Of a DNA stretch of 64,000 bases, positions 18,315 to 25,682 are shown piece by piece. The notes under the pieces were generated by a model. That model ran no database searches. It was given only the letters and a program-made list of their open reading frames with translations, and was not told the origin of the DNA. A program made the translations under genes and the position numbers. Numbering within the stretch: the stretch's first letter is position 1; each line of letters starts with the position of its first letter. Source of the DNA: Pseudovibrio axinellae (lineage in GTDB: Bacteria > Pseudomonadota > Alphaproteobacteria > Rhizobiales > Stappiaceae); contig NZ_FOFM01000016.1 in assembly GCF_900110875.1 (NCBI RefSeq), forward strand, positions 1-64,000. The letters run 5' to 3'.

Positions 18315-19310
18315 TCAAGCACTCAGTTTATCATGTATGAGCCAGCAATAGGGATCCTCTGCCATCATATCTTGGTCCACCGCCCAGGCGGCGGCTCTGC
18401 ACCCACCACATTCCCATTTGAAAGAGCAAGAGGCACACCCTCCCTTAACATCGCGTTGGTGCAGTGCCTTGATGTGAGAGGAGTTTGACCAGATCTCGCC
18501 AAAGGGGGCATCCTTCAAATTTCCCAATGACAACGGAAACATCACGCAAGGTGTCACGTCGCCCTCAGCAGTGACGCATGCAATACTGATCCCGGCCTGA
18601 CAGCCTCCCCGGCACGCGTCAGCGTCAGGTGCGAGTGAAGCCAGTCCTGAAGAATGGGCGGACAGATACATATCGGGATAATCAGCCTTGGCTGCCAGCC
18701 ATGTCTGCAATAAGGCGTGCGCTGTGTCAGGCTCCAAGCCGTCGCTCAAGGCACCGCGTCCGGTGGGTATGAACTGAGAGAGGTTGAACCCGTCAACCCC
18801 GAGCTGCGCACAAAGCTCCAACATATCGGGCAGCAGGTGCGCATTGCGACGCATAGCTGTGAAGCAGATGTGGGTTTTCAGCCCTACCTCCAAGGCGATT
18901 TTTACGGCCTCCAACGCCTTTTGAAAGGAACCGGGTCCGCGAATAGCATTGTGCGCCTCTTGGGTACCGTCAATGCTCACCTGTAATCGTGAGAGACCGG
19001 CTTGCTTCAGTTTGTCCGCCGTCTTTTCCGTCAAAGGATATCCGTTGGTGCTGGTGCCAACAGTCATGTTGAGGCTGCGGGCATATGCCACCAACTCTAT
19101 CAGATCGCGGCGCAGCAATGGTTCTCCGCCGGAAAATGCAACGTCGACGACACCAACATCATTCATTTGCCACAAAATTTCTTTTGCGCGATTGGTAGTA
19201 TAGCCCTTGTCACCCTCCTTGTCCGCATTGGAGGAACAGTGAATGCAGGACAGATTGCAATGATTGCTTAAAATGAAAACCACATGCAAAGGATAGGACG
19301 GTTTAAACAT
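18315..19310 (-). CDS. Radical SAM/SPASM peptide-modifying enzyme (second)
   Basis: The 331-residue enzyme has the radical SAM cluster motif CNLSCIHC (C18, C22, C25) and the SAM-binding FSGGEP. The C-terminal SPASM region is rich in cysteines: CRGGCQAG, then CVTAEGDVTPCVMFPLSLGN, then CASCSFKWECGGCR and a last Cys in PYCW. Enzymes of this build carry auxiliary Fe-S clusters and make crosslinks, epimerizations or other changes in ribosomal peptides. I chose ATG 19310 over GTG 19316 because gagagg lies at good spacing. The gene starts 9 bases after the B12-type radical SAM gene stops. It is similar in layout to the first SPASM enzyme of the operon but not a copy. Family is certain; the reaction is not. 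Confidence 0.9.
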   Translation of the reverse strand: MFKPSYPLHVVFILSNHCNLSCIHCSSNADKEGDKGYTTNRAKEILWQMNDVGVVDVAFSGGEPLLRRDLIELVAYARSLNMTVGTSTNGYPLTEKTADKLKQAGLSRLQVSIDGTQEAHNAIRGPGSFQKALEAVKIALEVGLKTHICFTAMRRNAHLLPDMLELCAQLGVDGFNLSQFIPTGRGALSDGLEPDTAHALLQTWLAAKADYPDMYLSAHSSGLASLAPDADACRGGCQAGISIACVTAEGDVTPCVMFPLSLGNLKDAPFGEIWSNSSHIKALHQRDVKGGCASCSFKWECGGCRAAAWAVDQDMMAEDPYCWLIHDKLSA

Positions 19311-19319
19311 AACCACCTC

Positions 19320-20771
19320 TCAAAAAAAGGATTGCAGGATACGGCCTTTGACCGATTTCAGATCCGGTTGCATGCCGCAGGTTTCATAGAACTCTTCAAC
19401 AAATTGCAGATTTTGAGCGATAAACTTGCGCAGCCGTTGCGAAGCATTGCAAATATCTTCATAACTGGAGCCGGTGCTTCTGTGAGTGATCGTGTCTGAA
19501 AATAAGACAGCCTCTGCCAGCGTCGCCCGAGAGAACTTCGAGTAATCTTCAAAGTCCTTAAAGCGTGGCTCCACGCCAAAGCGGGTCGGATCCTCATGAA
19601 TAGGCGTGTGCGGAAACAGGATCATCGGACTTACCCAACGCGGAATGCCGCCGACCTTCATGGTTTCAAGGATCAATTGCTCCGTATCACGCAGCGCAGC
19701 TTCACTCTCACCGGGAAGGCCGACCATCCACCATGTAAACGGCTCAACCTTTGCCTGGACCGCCTCGGAAATACTGAGCACCACCTCTTCGCGGTCGAGA
19801 TGGCGGTTGTTGATCCGCGCCACATCGTAAGATCCGGTCTCGACGCCAAAATCCACACTGGCCAGTTCACAACACGCCGCTAGGGCAGCGTACCCCTCAT
19901 ATCCATAGCTTTCTGGATGGGCAAAAATGTTGAGGTGAGCGGGCCGAATATCGCGGCGGACCAACTCCTCACTCAGTTCGATGAGCTTGACATTTCCGCC
20001 AACAAAAAAATTGTCTTGAATAGTAAAGCGCGTAATGCCCTCGCTCATCAGCGCTGCAACCTGGTCCGCAATACGCCTTGCGGAATGAAACATCAGCTTA
20101 CGCCGGCCCTGAAGGCGGCCAATGACGGGCTCAACGCACCAGGCGCATTTGAATGGACATGCACCGCGTGTAGTGGAAATTGCACCCGCATCTGGTCTCA
20201 GTGAGCGGGGTTTGAGTACGGAGTAGCGATAAACCGGAAGATCATCCATCTCTTCCAGCACGTGAGGCGCCACGCTTTCTCCCCTGTTTGTCACCAGTCC
20301 CGGCACGTCTTCCGTGACTTTTCCAGACAGGGCAACCTGCTGGCATATTGAAAGCAGCGCGTGTTCTGCCTCACCCTTGATGACCCCATCCACATAGGGT
20401 GCATTGGCACTGGCGATTTCTTCAGCAAACATCGTAGCGTGTTGTCCGCCGATATAGACCGGGACACGAGGCAGCGCAGCCTTTACAAGACGGGCCACCT
20501 CAAGTGCGCCAGAGCTGAAATGAACCCAGTTGAGACCAATAGCTATGACTATTGGATCCTCTTTCAGGATGAACGCTTTTACATCCTCCTCCTCAAACCC
20601 ATAATGCAGCGCTAAGGGCACGTGCAGGCCATGCACCTCAAAGCCGTGCGCTTCCAGCCACGCGGCATTAGCAAGCAAACCAAGCCCAAATTGCTTATCA
20701 TCCAGACATGGTGAGGTTTGGTTAAAGGAAGTTGGCGGTTGGATAAATAAGACTCGATCATTTTGCACCAT
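19320..20771 (-). CDS. B12-binding-type radical SAM enzyme
   Basis: The 483-residue protein has an N-terminal cobalamin-binding-like Rossmann domain (about residues 1-150; IGGQHATMFAEE, KGEAEHALL). A radical SAM domain with CPFKCAWC (C205, C209, C212) follows. The C-terminal part contains FGVETGSYDVARINNRHLDR and MVGLPGE, usual in this class. Such enzymes perform methylations at unactivated carbons or ring rearrangements, although not all members use B12. The frame is open to TTG 20789, but I prefer ATG 20771, 4 bases after the PqqD-like gene stops. Its place between PqqD-like and SPASM genes suggests action on the same peptide. Confidence 0.88.
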   Translation of the reverse strand: MVQNDRVLFIQPPTSFNQTSPCLDDKQFGLGLLANAAWLEAHGFEVHGLHVPLALHYGFEEEDVKAFILKEDPIVIAIGLNWVHFSSGALEVARLVKAALPRVPVYIGGQHATMFAEEIASANAPYVDGVIKGEAEHALLSICQQVALSGKVTEDVPGLVTNRGESVAPHVLEEMDDLPVYRYSVLKPRSLRPDAGAISTTRGACPFKCAWCVEPVIGRLQGRRKLMFHSARRIADQVAALMSEGITRFTIQDNFFVGGNVKLIELSEELVRRDIRPAHLNIFAHPESYGYEGYAALAACCELASVDFGVETGSYDVARINNRHLDREEVVLSISEAVQAKVEPFTWWMVGLPGESEAALRDTEQLILETMKVGGIPRWVSPMILFPHTPIHEDPTRFGVEPRFKDFEDYSKFSRATLAEAVLFSDTITHRSTGSSYEDICNASQRLRKFIAQNLQFVEEFYETCGMQPDLKSVKGRILQSFF

Positions 20772-20775
20772 AGCC

Positions 20776-21063
20776 TCAACCAAACTCAATGAGATTACGC
20801 CTGTTCAGCTCTTGCAAAAAAGAAAGGACTGAACTTCTCAGCACTTCTTCCGTGTGGTCACTTTCCTGCAACAGCAGTTTGCCTCCCAGATGAACAACTT
20901 CATCAATTTCTTTGCCATCACACTGATCAAAGATTGCCTTACCGCTGCTGGTGACAATGTGAAGCTGGTCGGTTTTGGGGTGATAGAGCAGAAAGTTGCC
21001 TTCCTCCTCGGTTCGGCAGCGCACGCCCTCCGTGTGGTGCACTGTTGTAAAATGCTCGCTCAA
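20776..21063 (-). CDS. PqqD-like peptide chaperone (RiPP recognition element)
   Basis: The 95-residue protein has the PqqD pattern: a beta-rich N-terminus (EEGNFLLYHPKTDQLHIVTS), GKAIFDQCDGK and a helical C-terminus. PqqD-type proteins bind the leader of a ribosomal peptide and present it to radical SAM partners. The start is judged to be TTG 21063: ribosome site gggagg lies 7 bases before it, and TTGA overlaps the stop of the upstream SPASM gene. This means translational coupling. The frame extends to 21084, but those codons precede the ribosome site. Its presence strongly supports a RiPP pathway here. Confidence 0.85.
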   Translation of the reverse strand: MSEHFTTVHHTEGVRCRTEEEGNFLLYHPKTDQLHIVTSSGKAIFDQCDGKEIDEVVHLGGKLLLQESDHTEEVLRSSVLSFLQELNRRNLIEFG

Positions 21064-22109
21064 CTTCTTGCCTCCCTTTTGCAACTGGGACCGGAGCCGA
21101 ACTCAGGCATATCGGGTTTGATCCAGCAGGTTGGATCGCCAGCATACGCATCTCCATACCAGGCATAACTGGCTGCACGGCAACCCCCACATTTCTCCTT
21201 GTGCTCACACACAGAGCAGTTGCCTGAGCTGATATTTTCCCGGGAACGGATCTTGTGAAGTTCAGGTGCACTGCGCCAGATTTCCGTAAAGGTCTGCTCT
21301 TTCAGGTTGCCAACAGCAACAGGCAGGACAACGCAAGGAGTTACGTCCCGGTCTACAGTGATGCGGCAGTGGGTATATCCAGCCCCGCATCCTTTGTAGG
21401 GATCTGCCTCAGCTTCTGGGAGCAGTAAGCCAACCCGGCAATCATGCCAGTCAATTTCCAGCTTGCCTCTCCACCTCTCACCTGCCTTGATCCAGGCCTG
21501 CAAAAGCGTACCAAGCTCCTGCGGAGAGGGCATCAGGTCAACGCCGCCCCGAGTGGTATAAACATACTCCGTGAGGTTGACTTTCTCCGCACCAAGGCGG
21601 TGCGACAGCGCAATTATTTCCTGAGCTTCGCTCAGATTTGGCCTCATCGGTGTATAGTTAATGGTCACCCGCACACCGGCTTCAGTCAGGTGTTGGGCTG
21701 CTGCACAGGCCTTGTGAAAAATACCGGGTAGCCCGCGGATTGCATCATGTGTTTCGGCAGTCGCGCCATCTAAACTAACGCTCACATTGGAAACCCCAAG
21801 TTTCTTCAGTCGCCTCGCCACCTCTGGTGTCACTAGTATGCCATTGGTCGCAAATGTAACTCGCATACCTAGAGAGGTAGCGTGACCAATCAATTGCTCC
21901 CAGTCCGAACGTAACAGCACCTCACCGCCAGAAAGCGCAAGAATGAATACACCGGCTTCTGCAAGCTGATCAATCAGCTCCAGCGCATCCTCAAGCGGCC
22001 AGTAGTCTGGCCCTCTACCAAATAAGGCATCGGAGTAGCAATGCACGCAGCGTGCGTTGCAATCCAGTGTTGTTTCCCAAACAACGTAAAGGGGAGAAGA
22101 TAGCTTCAT
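21060..22109 (-). CDS. Radical SAM/SPASM peptide-modifying enzyme (first)
   Basis: The 349-residue enzyme has CNARCVHC (C17, C21, C24), the LSGGE SAM-binding motif and a SPASM C-terminus (GCGAGYTHCRITVDRDVTPC, then CSVCEHKEKCGGCR and CW). It should form a C-C, C-O or similar link, or epimerize, in the product of the gene just upstream. It is the first enzyme gene after the NTF2-like gene, 81 bases away, with a hairpin in the gap. The ribosome site gaggt lies 7 bases before the ATG. Its stop overlaps the PqqD-like start. Nothing is missing from the known motifs. Confidence 0.9.
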   Translation of the reverse strand: MKLSSPLYVVWETTLDCNARCVHCYSDALFGRGPDYWPLEDALELIDQLAEAGVFILALSGGEVLLRSDWEQLIGHATSLGMRVTFATNGILVTPEVARRLKKLGVSNVSVSLDGATAETHDAIRGLPGIFHKACAAAQHLTEAGVRVTINYTPMRPNLSEAQEIIALSHRLGAEKVNLTEYVYTTRGGVDLMPSPQELGTLLQAWIKAGERWRGKLEIDWHDCRVGLLLPEAEADPYKGCGAGYTHCRITVDRDVTPCVVLPVAVGNLKEQTFTEIWRSAPELHKIRSRENISSGNCSVCEHKEKCGGCRAASYAWYGDAYAGDPTCWIKPDMPEFGSGPSCKREARS

Positions 22110-22133
22110 CGCGAAACCTCAATCAAGAGGGTT

Positions 22134-22155
22134 CAACGGCGCCGAAACGCCGTTG
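22134..22155. promoter_or_regulatory. Hairpin between putative RiPP precursor gene and first maturase gene
   Basis: caacggcg (22134-22141) and cgccgttg (22148-22155) form a GC-rich stem around ccgaaa, extendable through flanking agagg/cctct. There is no long U-run, so it may act as a partial terminator or mRNA-stabilizing 3' end. That would give more of the upstream gene product than of the enzymes, as is common after RiPP precursor genes. Confidence 0.6.
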
Positions 22156-22190
22156 TCCTCTACCAATTATTGGAGATAGGTTTGTGCAGA

Positions 22191-22718
22191 TTAGGCAACC
22201 ATCCACGCCATGGCAGAAAGAGAGCCAAGATCATCAATTGATAGTGCACCAACAGGAGCCAATTCAGTTTTGCCCGGGGTTCCCACATGAATGTCGAGGA
22301 AACTGATACGGCCATCCTGGAGGCGGAAGTTATGGGTGAAAGGCGCTTGAAGGCCTTCTCCGTTTTTGTTGATGATGTAGCGCAGACCACTTACTACAAT
22401 ATGCTCATCATTCTTGGCGTTGGCCACATTTACCTTAGACAAGTTGGTTGCCAACATGCCATCCACGCCTCTGGCGCGGTTTTGGTAGAACCCCGCGATT
22501 TCATCATGTTTCGCATAGTTCTTTTCGCCAATAGACTCTTTGCCGTGAATGGAAAGTTTTCCGCCTGAATGCCACAGTTCCATAATTGCGTCAGTATCAA
22601 ACTTCTCGCCCTTCACTGCATGAGCGTCCATTTCCTTTACTGCGGCAAAGTATTTTTCAATAACACTCATATTACTTAAAGGCGTCAAGCTAGTTTTATT
22701 GAGCTCGCGTATATCCAT
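22191..22718 (-). CDS. NTF2/SnoaL-fold protein with C-terminal tail, candidate RiPP precursor
   Basis: This 175-residue protein starts at ATG 22718 after gagga. Residues about 15-150 resemble the NTF2-like/SnoaL fold (helix VIEKYFAAVKEMDAHAV, DTDAIMELWHSGGKLSIHGK, then strands ending GRISFLDIHVG). After the fold comes a tail of about 25 residues ending LSIDDLGSLSAMAWMVA, which an ordinary NTF2 enzyme would not need. There is no cysteine in the protein, which excludes thioether rings. It heads an operon of two SPASM enzymes, a B12-type radical SAM enzyme and a PqqD-like protein. I infer that the fold is a leader and the tail the modified core. Alternatively it is an NTF2-like enzyme or binding protein in a small-molecule pathway. 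The gene is certain; the precursor role is inference. Confidence 0.8.
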   Translation of the reverse strand: MDIRELNKTSLTPLSNMSVIEKYFAAVKEMDAHAVKGEKFDTDAIMELWHSGGKLSIHGKESIGEKNYAKHDEIAGFYQNRARGVDGMLATNLSKVNVANAKNDEHIVVSGLRYIINKNGEGLQAPFTHNFRLQDGRISFLDIHVGTPGKTELAPVGALSIDDLGSLSAMAWMVA

Positions 22719-22800
22719 AACTGTATTCCTCTATTTCACTTGTTTTTGCTAATAAAAGGAAGTTGCCATGAAACTGAAACACAATATTTACTAGGCTTAC

Positions 22801-22814
22801 TTGACGTAAATCAA
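22801..22814. promoter_or_regulatory. FNR/Anr-type box upstream of the radical SAM operon
   Basis: ttgacgtaaatcaa matches the FNR/Anr/FixK consensus TTGAY-N4-ATCAA with both half sites intact. It lies 82 bases before the start codon of the first gene of the minus-strand operon, inside a noncoding region. This suggests activation under low oxygen, which would suit oxygen-sensitive Fe-S enzymes. Confidence 0.65.
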
Positions 22815-23149
22815 TTGACTGCCTGTTATATTTCGACTTAATGCATGCCATTCATCAATAGAACCTGGGTTAAAATGATATTTTTCAAAATATCTAAACT
22901 TATGCAGGACTTAGCAGGTGAGTGAAATAATCAAGGACGCGTAAATATGTAATTTGAATACTGTCTGATGAGAAAACATACTTTCATCAATAAATTTGTT
23001 GTTAAGCTTCCAATCACCGACTGCTTCCCCCAATAGCCAGACGGCGCATTTAATACAATCTGTTCGCTTCAGGTAACTCAACATCGACGGCTAATACTAG
23101 TTTTCTGCAGTGGCCTCATCGGCGAAGGTAACCATAAGCTTTTCTTGCA
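22815..23149. other. AT-rich intergenic region
   Basis: No gene is visible. It holds upstream promoter sequence of the radical SAM operon and ends at insertion-sequence debris. Confidence 0.4.
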
Positions 23150-23199
23150 GGAAGCCAAAACACTTTAGTGACTGTGCTATGTTTGACTTGAGCGGCCCC

Positions 23200-23870
23200 A
23201 GTTGAGTGGTCCAGATTGAAAGTTAGCGCATTAGTGGCCTACTCATATTTGATAGTGCGCCAGAACCGTTCGATAAAAGCATTATCGCGCTTGAGGACAT
23301 AGGTGAAATCTATACTGGTGAACTGGTAGCCTTAGTCGGCGTTGAAAATTTCTGGCTTGCCGTGTCTTGAGAGCGCCTCTTCGACAGCTTCGATGCAACA
23401 GGCTACCTCCAAGGTGATTGATAACCACCAGCCCAGTACTTTGTGCGAGTACCAGTCAATGATAGCGACCAAATAGGTGAAGCCCTTTGCCATGGGAATT
23501 TCGGAAATGTCGGTGGCTCATACTAGGTTGGGTCTTAAAACCACAACATCACGCAGCAGATACTGGCAGATTTCATGTCCCGAAGCCGCTAGTAAACACT
23601 GCTTTTGGATACTCTCAGGGCTTTGGCATGCAGCCGTTTGATTTCGACTTCAGGTTCTTGTTTAGCCTGTTTATCAGCCCCAAACACATCAGGTATAGCC
23701 GCAACGGCCTGCCCTTTGCGTTGCATGATCTGGTTTGCGTGCACATTAAAGTCCTGAGCCAATTCACTCAAGGTCTTCTCTCCGCGAATTGCAGCAAACG
23801 CCACTTTCGCTTTAAAAGCCGGGCTATGATTCCAGCGCGGACGTCTGCTCAAGGTGGTCTCCTGTTCTTG
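23200..23870 (-). pseudogene. IS3-family element remnant (OrfA and degraded OrfB)
   Basis: OrfA reads leftward from 23852: RWNHSPAFKAKVAFAAIRGE, then KTLSELAQDFNVHANQI. This is the helix-turn-helix of the IS911/IS2-like branch, ending early. The OrfB integrase core follows with at least three in-frame stops: ATDISEIPMAKGFTYLVAII, then DWYSHKVLGWWLS, NAFIERFWRTIKYE. It is inactive. Together with the scars at 16.4-17.95 kb it brackets the radical SAM operon. Confidence 0.75.
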
Positions 23871-24022
23871 GCATCATGCCAGTTTCAGGAGCTAAATCCA
23901 CTAAGACAACATGTTCGAATTTCCAGAGCCAGCTCGCTTGAAAACAAGAGTTAAAGCTACACACTTTAATAAGTCATGTTAATGAGGCATCGACATATAC
24001 GTTGCCTCATCTGTTTTTGTTC

Positions 24023-24589
24023 TTACCCACCAAATCCGCGACCTGATCTGGACCCAAAACCACCTCGAGACGCGATGGAAGTTCTGGTTTGCACTTTTGG
24101 CGGCTTAGACAGTTTTTTCGTCGCTTTTTTGGGAATGCGGGCCGATCGGCTGTTGGAAGACATGTCGAGAAGGTATCCGCCGCTCGTATAAAAATGGCGG
24201 CGATTGCGATCCGGATAAACAGGGCGAACGCGATACTTCCAGTCAGACAAACCTTGCGTTGCATTTGCAATAAAGTATCCAGCCGCGATTGGAACAAAGT
24301 AGCTGCTGTACGAGGTTCCATTCCCATGCGCTGGAGCACATGCATACCGTCCATGCTGATCTTCGCAAAGGCGGTTGGTATTGTAGCGCGGTGCGGAGGT
24401 ATTCTCTGCTTCTTTGGCAATCTTAAAGGCCGCGGTGCATTCATTCACGCTATATTGCTCAGCAGAAACACATTGCTCCTGATCGACAAAAACCTGCCCA
24501 TCTGCCTTTTCCTCGAACTGATCACATGCAGCGAGCGACACCCCGGCTGTTGCCATCACGACGAGTTTTAGAGGTCCTGAACGTTTCAT
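24023..24589 (-). CDS. DUF1190 lipoprotein (YjfM/YgiB-like)
   Basis: The start ATG 24589 (MKRSGPLKLVV) is set by a strong ribosome site (ggaggaaa) 4 bases before it; the longer frame to 24622 overlaps the upstream gene. Residues 1-22 form a lipoprotein signal ending LAAC, so the mature protein is lipidated and faces the periplasm. The middle carries cysteines (CVSAEQYSVNECTAAF) and the DUF1190 pattern of a Tyr/Pro-rich region. The C-terminus is Ser/Arg/Gly-rich (GGFGSRSGRGFGG), probably disordered. It is the last gene of a four-gene minus-strand operon like E. coli yjfK-yjfL-yjfM. Role: probably envelope stress; exact function unknown. Confidence 0.8.
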   Translation of the reverse strand: MKRSGPLKLVVMATAGVSLAACDQFEEKADGQVFVDQEQCVSAEQYSVNECTAAFKIAKEAENTSAPRYNTNRLCEDQHGRYACAPAHGNGTSYSSYFVPIAAGYFIANATQGLSDWKYRVRPVYPDRNRRHFYTSGGYLLDMSSNSRSARIPKKATKKLSKPPKVQTRTSIASRGGFGSRSGRGFGG

Positions 24590-24606
24590 CTGGTTTCCTC
24601 CTAGGC

Positions 24607-25029
24607 TCAATAGGTCATGCAAGCGGCGTTCAAAAGTCCCACGCTGATCGACACACCACCAAGGTGAATACCAATTGCGCTCTCACCCTTTTCGATTCTG
24701 CTGGAGACCTGCGGGTAAAACGCGCGGAACACCAAGAATGTGATGATTTGCAGGATGCCAGCAACAAGGCCCCACACAACGAAATCAATCAGGCCAACAG
24801 AGTTGGCAGCAGCACTTGCGATCGGAATAGAAAAGCCAATAACTGTGCCTGTGAGCGAGAGGGATGCAGCACTGTTGTTTTCTTTAATGAGTGCCATTTC
24901 CTTATGCGGAGTGACAAACTTGTAGATCGTCACGAAAATCACAAGCATCACAACAGCGACTATAAAATAGGCTAGAAAAGGCACTAAGCCAAATAAGGAA
25001 TTTTGAAGTTCAGCCAAAATATTCTCCAT
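24607..25029 (-). CDS. DUF350 membrane protein (YjfL-like)
   Basis: About 140 residues with four predicted membrane helices: LVPFLAYFIVAVVMLVIFVT, then LTGTVIGFSIPIASAA, LIDFVVWGLVAGILQIITFL, and a C-terminal helix GVSISVGLLNAACM. This fits the DUF350 family, inner membrane proteins of unknown function. I use ATG 25029 (MENILAEL) because the first three codons of the longer frame overlap the upstream gene. Neighbours are DUF2491 upstream (6-base gap) and the DUF1190 lipoprotein downstream. Confidence 0.82.
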   Translation of the reverse strand: MENILAELQNSLFGLVPFLAYFIVAVVMLVIFVTIYKFVTPHKEMALIKENNSAASLSLTGTVIGFSIPIASAAANSVGLIDFVVWGLVAGILQIITFLVFRAFYPQVSSRIEKGESAIGIHLGGVSISVGLLNAACMTY

Positions 25030-25034
25030 CAAGA

Positions 25035-25682
25035 TCAAATATGCAATTCGTGTTGTGAAAGACTACGCCCGAGCATAAAGGCCACACTGCGCTCGTTTGT
25101 GCCTTCCACCTCTTCCATGTTCACCAGCAACATCTCGTCTTTGCCGTCGCTTAGCTCTCGTGCGAACAACATGGCGCTTTGGAAAATTTTACGTCCAGAT
25201 TTACCAGCACGATCTTCACTCACGCTCTCCCAGTACTGCATAGGCTCTTCTGGCTGGTCAGAGCTGTCGAACCATGCCCGCTCAAACAGCACGTCGCCCT
25301 GAGAACTGGAGAGTGAAAAGGTTTTTTGGCAGATGGATCGGCGGATTTCGCGCCATTGGTGATCTGTACTGGGGTACTGAACATCGTAATAGGACCACAG
25401 CATAATCTCATCAACACGCTCATCGGTGACGCCATCCCCGCCTTGAATTTGCAAGAGAAGGGTGTCGTCATCTGGATAGAAGCGGTGCAAATGTGACTGC
25501 TCGCCAAGATCGCAATGGCCTTGCGCAACGATTGAAAACGTCAGCTGTGGCACTTCGATCAAACTGTCCTGAGGCAGCAACTTGACGGAGATGCTGTCAA
25601 CAGTAACAGCCCGACCAATGGTAACGCCAAGCACTTCAGGTAATTCAGTTTTTGCTTTTGATTTACGCCAGAACCGCAGCAT
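25035..25682 (-). CDS. DUF2491 protein (YjfK-like)
   Basis: The 215-residue soluble protein is of the DUF2491 type. It has a short hydrophobic-basic start (MLRFWRKSK), then a beta-rich body with PEVLGVTIGRAVTVDS and an acidic region with YYDVQYP, as in YjfK. The start ATG 25682 lies inside the end of the channel gene (20-base overlap), so translation is probably coupled. Function is unknown. In E. coli the homologous gene lies beside a PspA paralog and a glutathionylspermidine synthetase-like ligase, and both occur divergently in this window. Confidence 0.78.
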   Translation of the reverse strand: MLRFWRKSKAKTELPEVLGVTIGRAVTVDSISVKLLPQDSLIEVPQLTFSIVAQGHCDLGEQSHLHRFYPDDDTLLLQIQGGDGVTDERVDEIMLWSYYDVQYPSTDHQWREIRRSICQKTFSLSSSQGDVLFERAWFDSSDQPEEPMQYWESVSEDRAGKSGRKIFQSAMLFARELSDGKDEMLLVNMEEVEGTNERSVAFMLGRSLSQHELHI

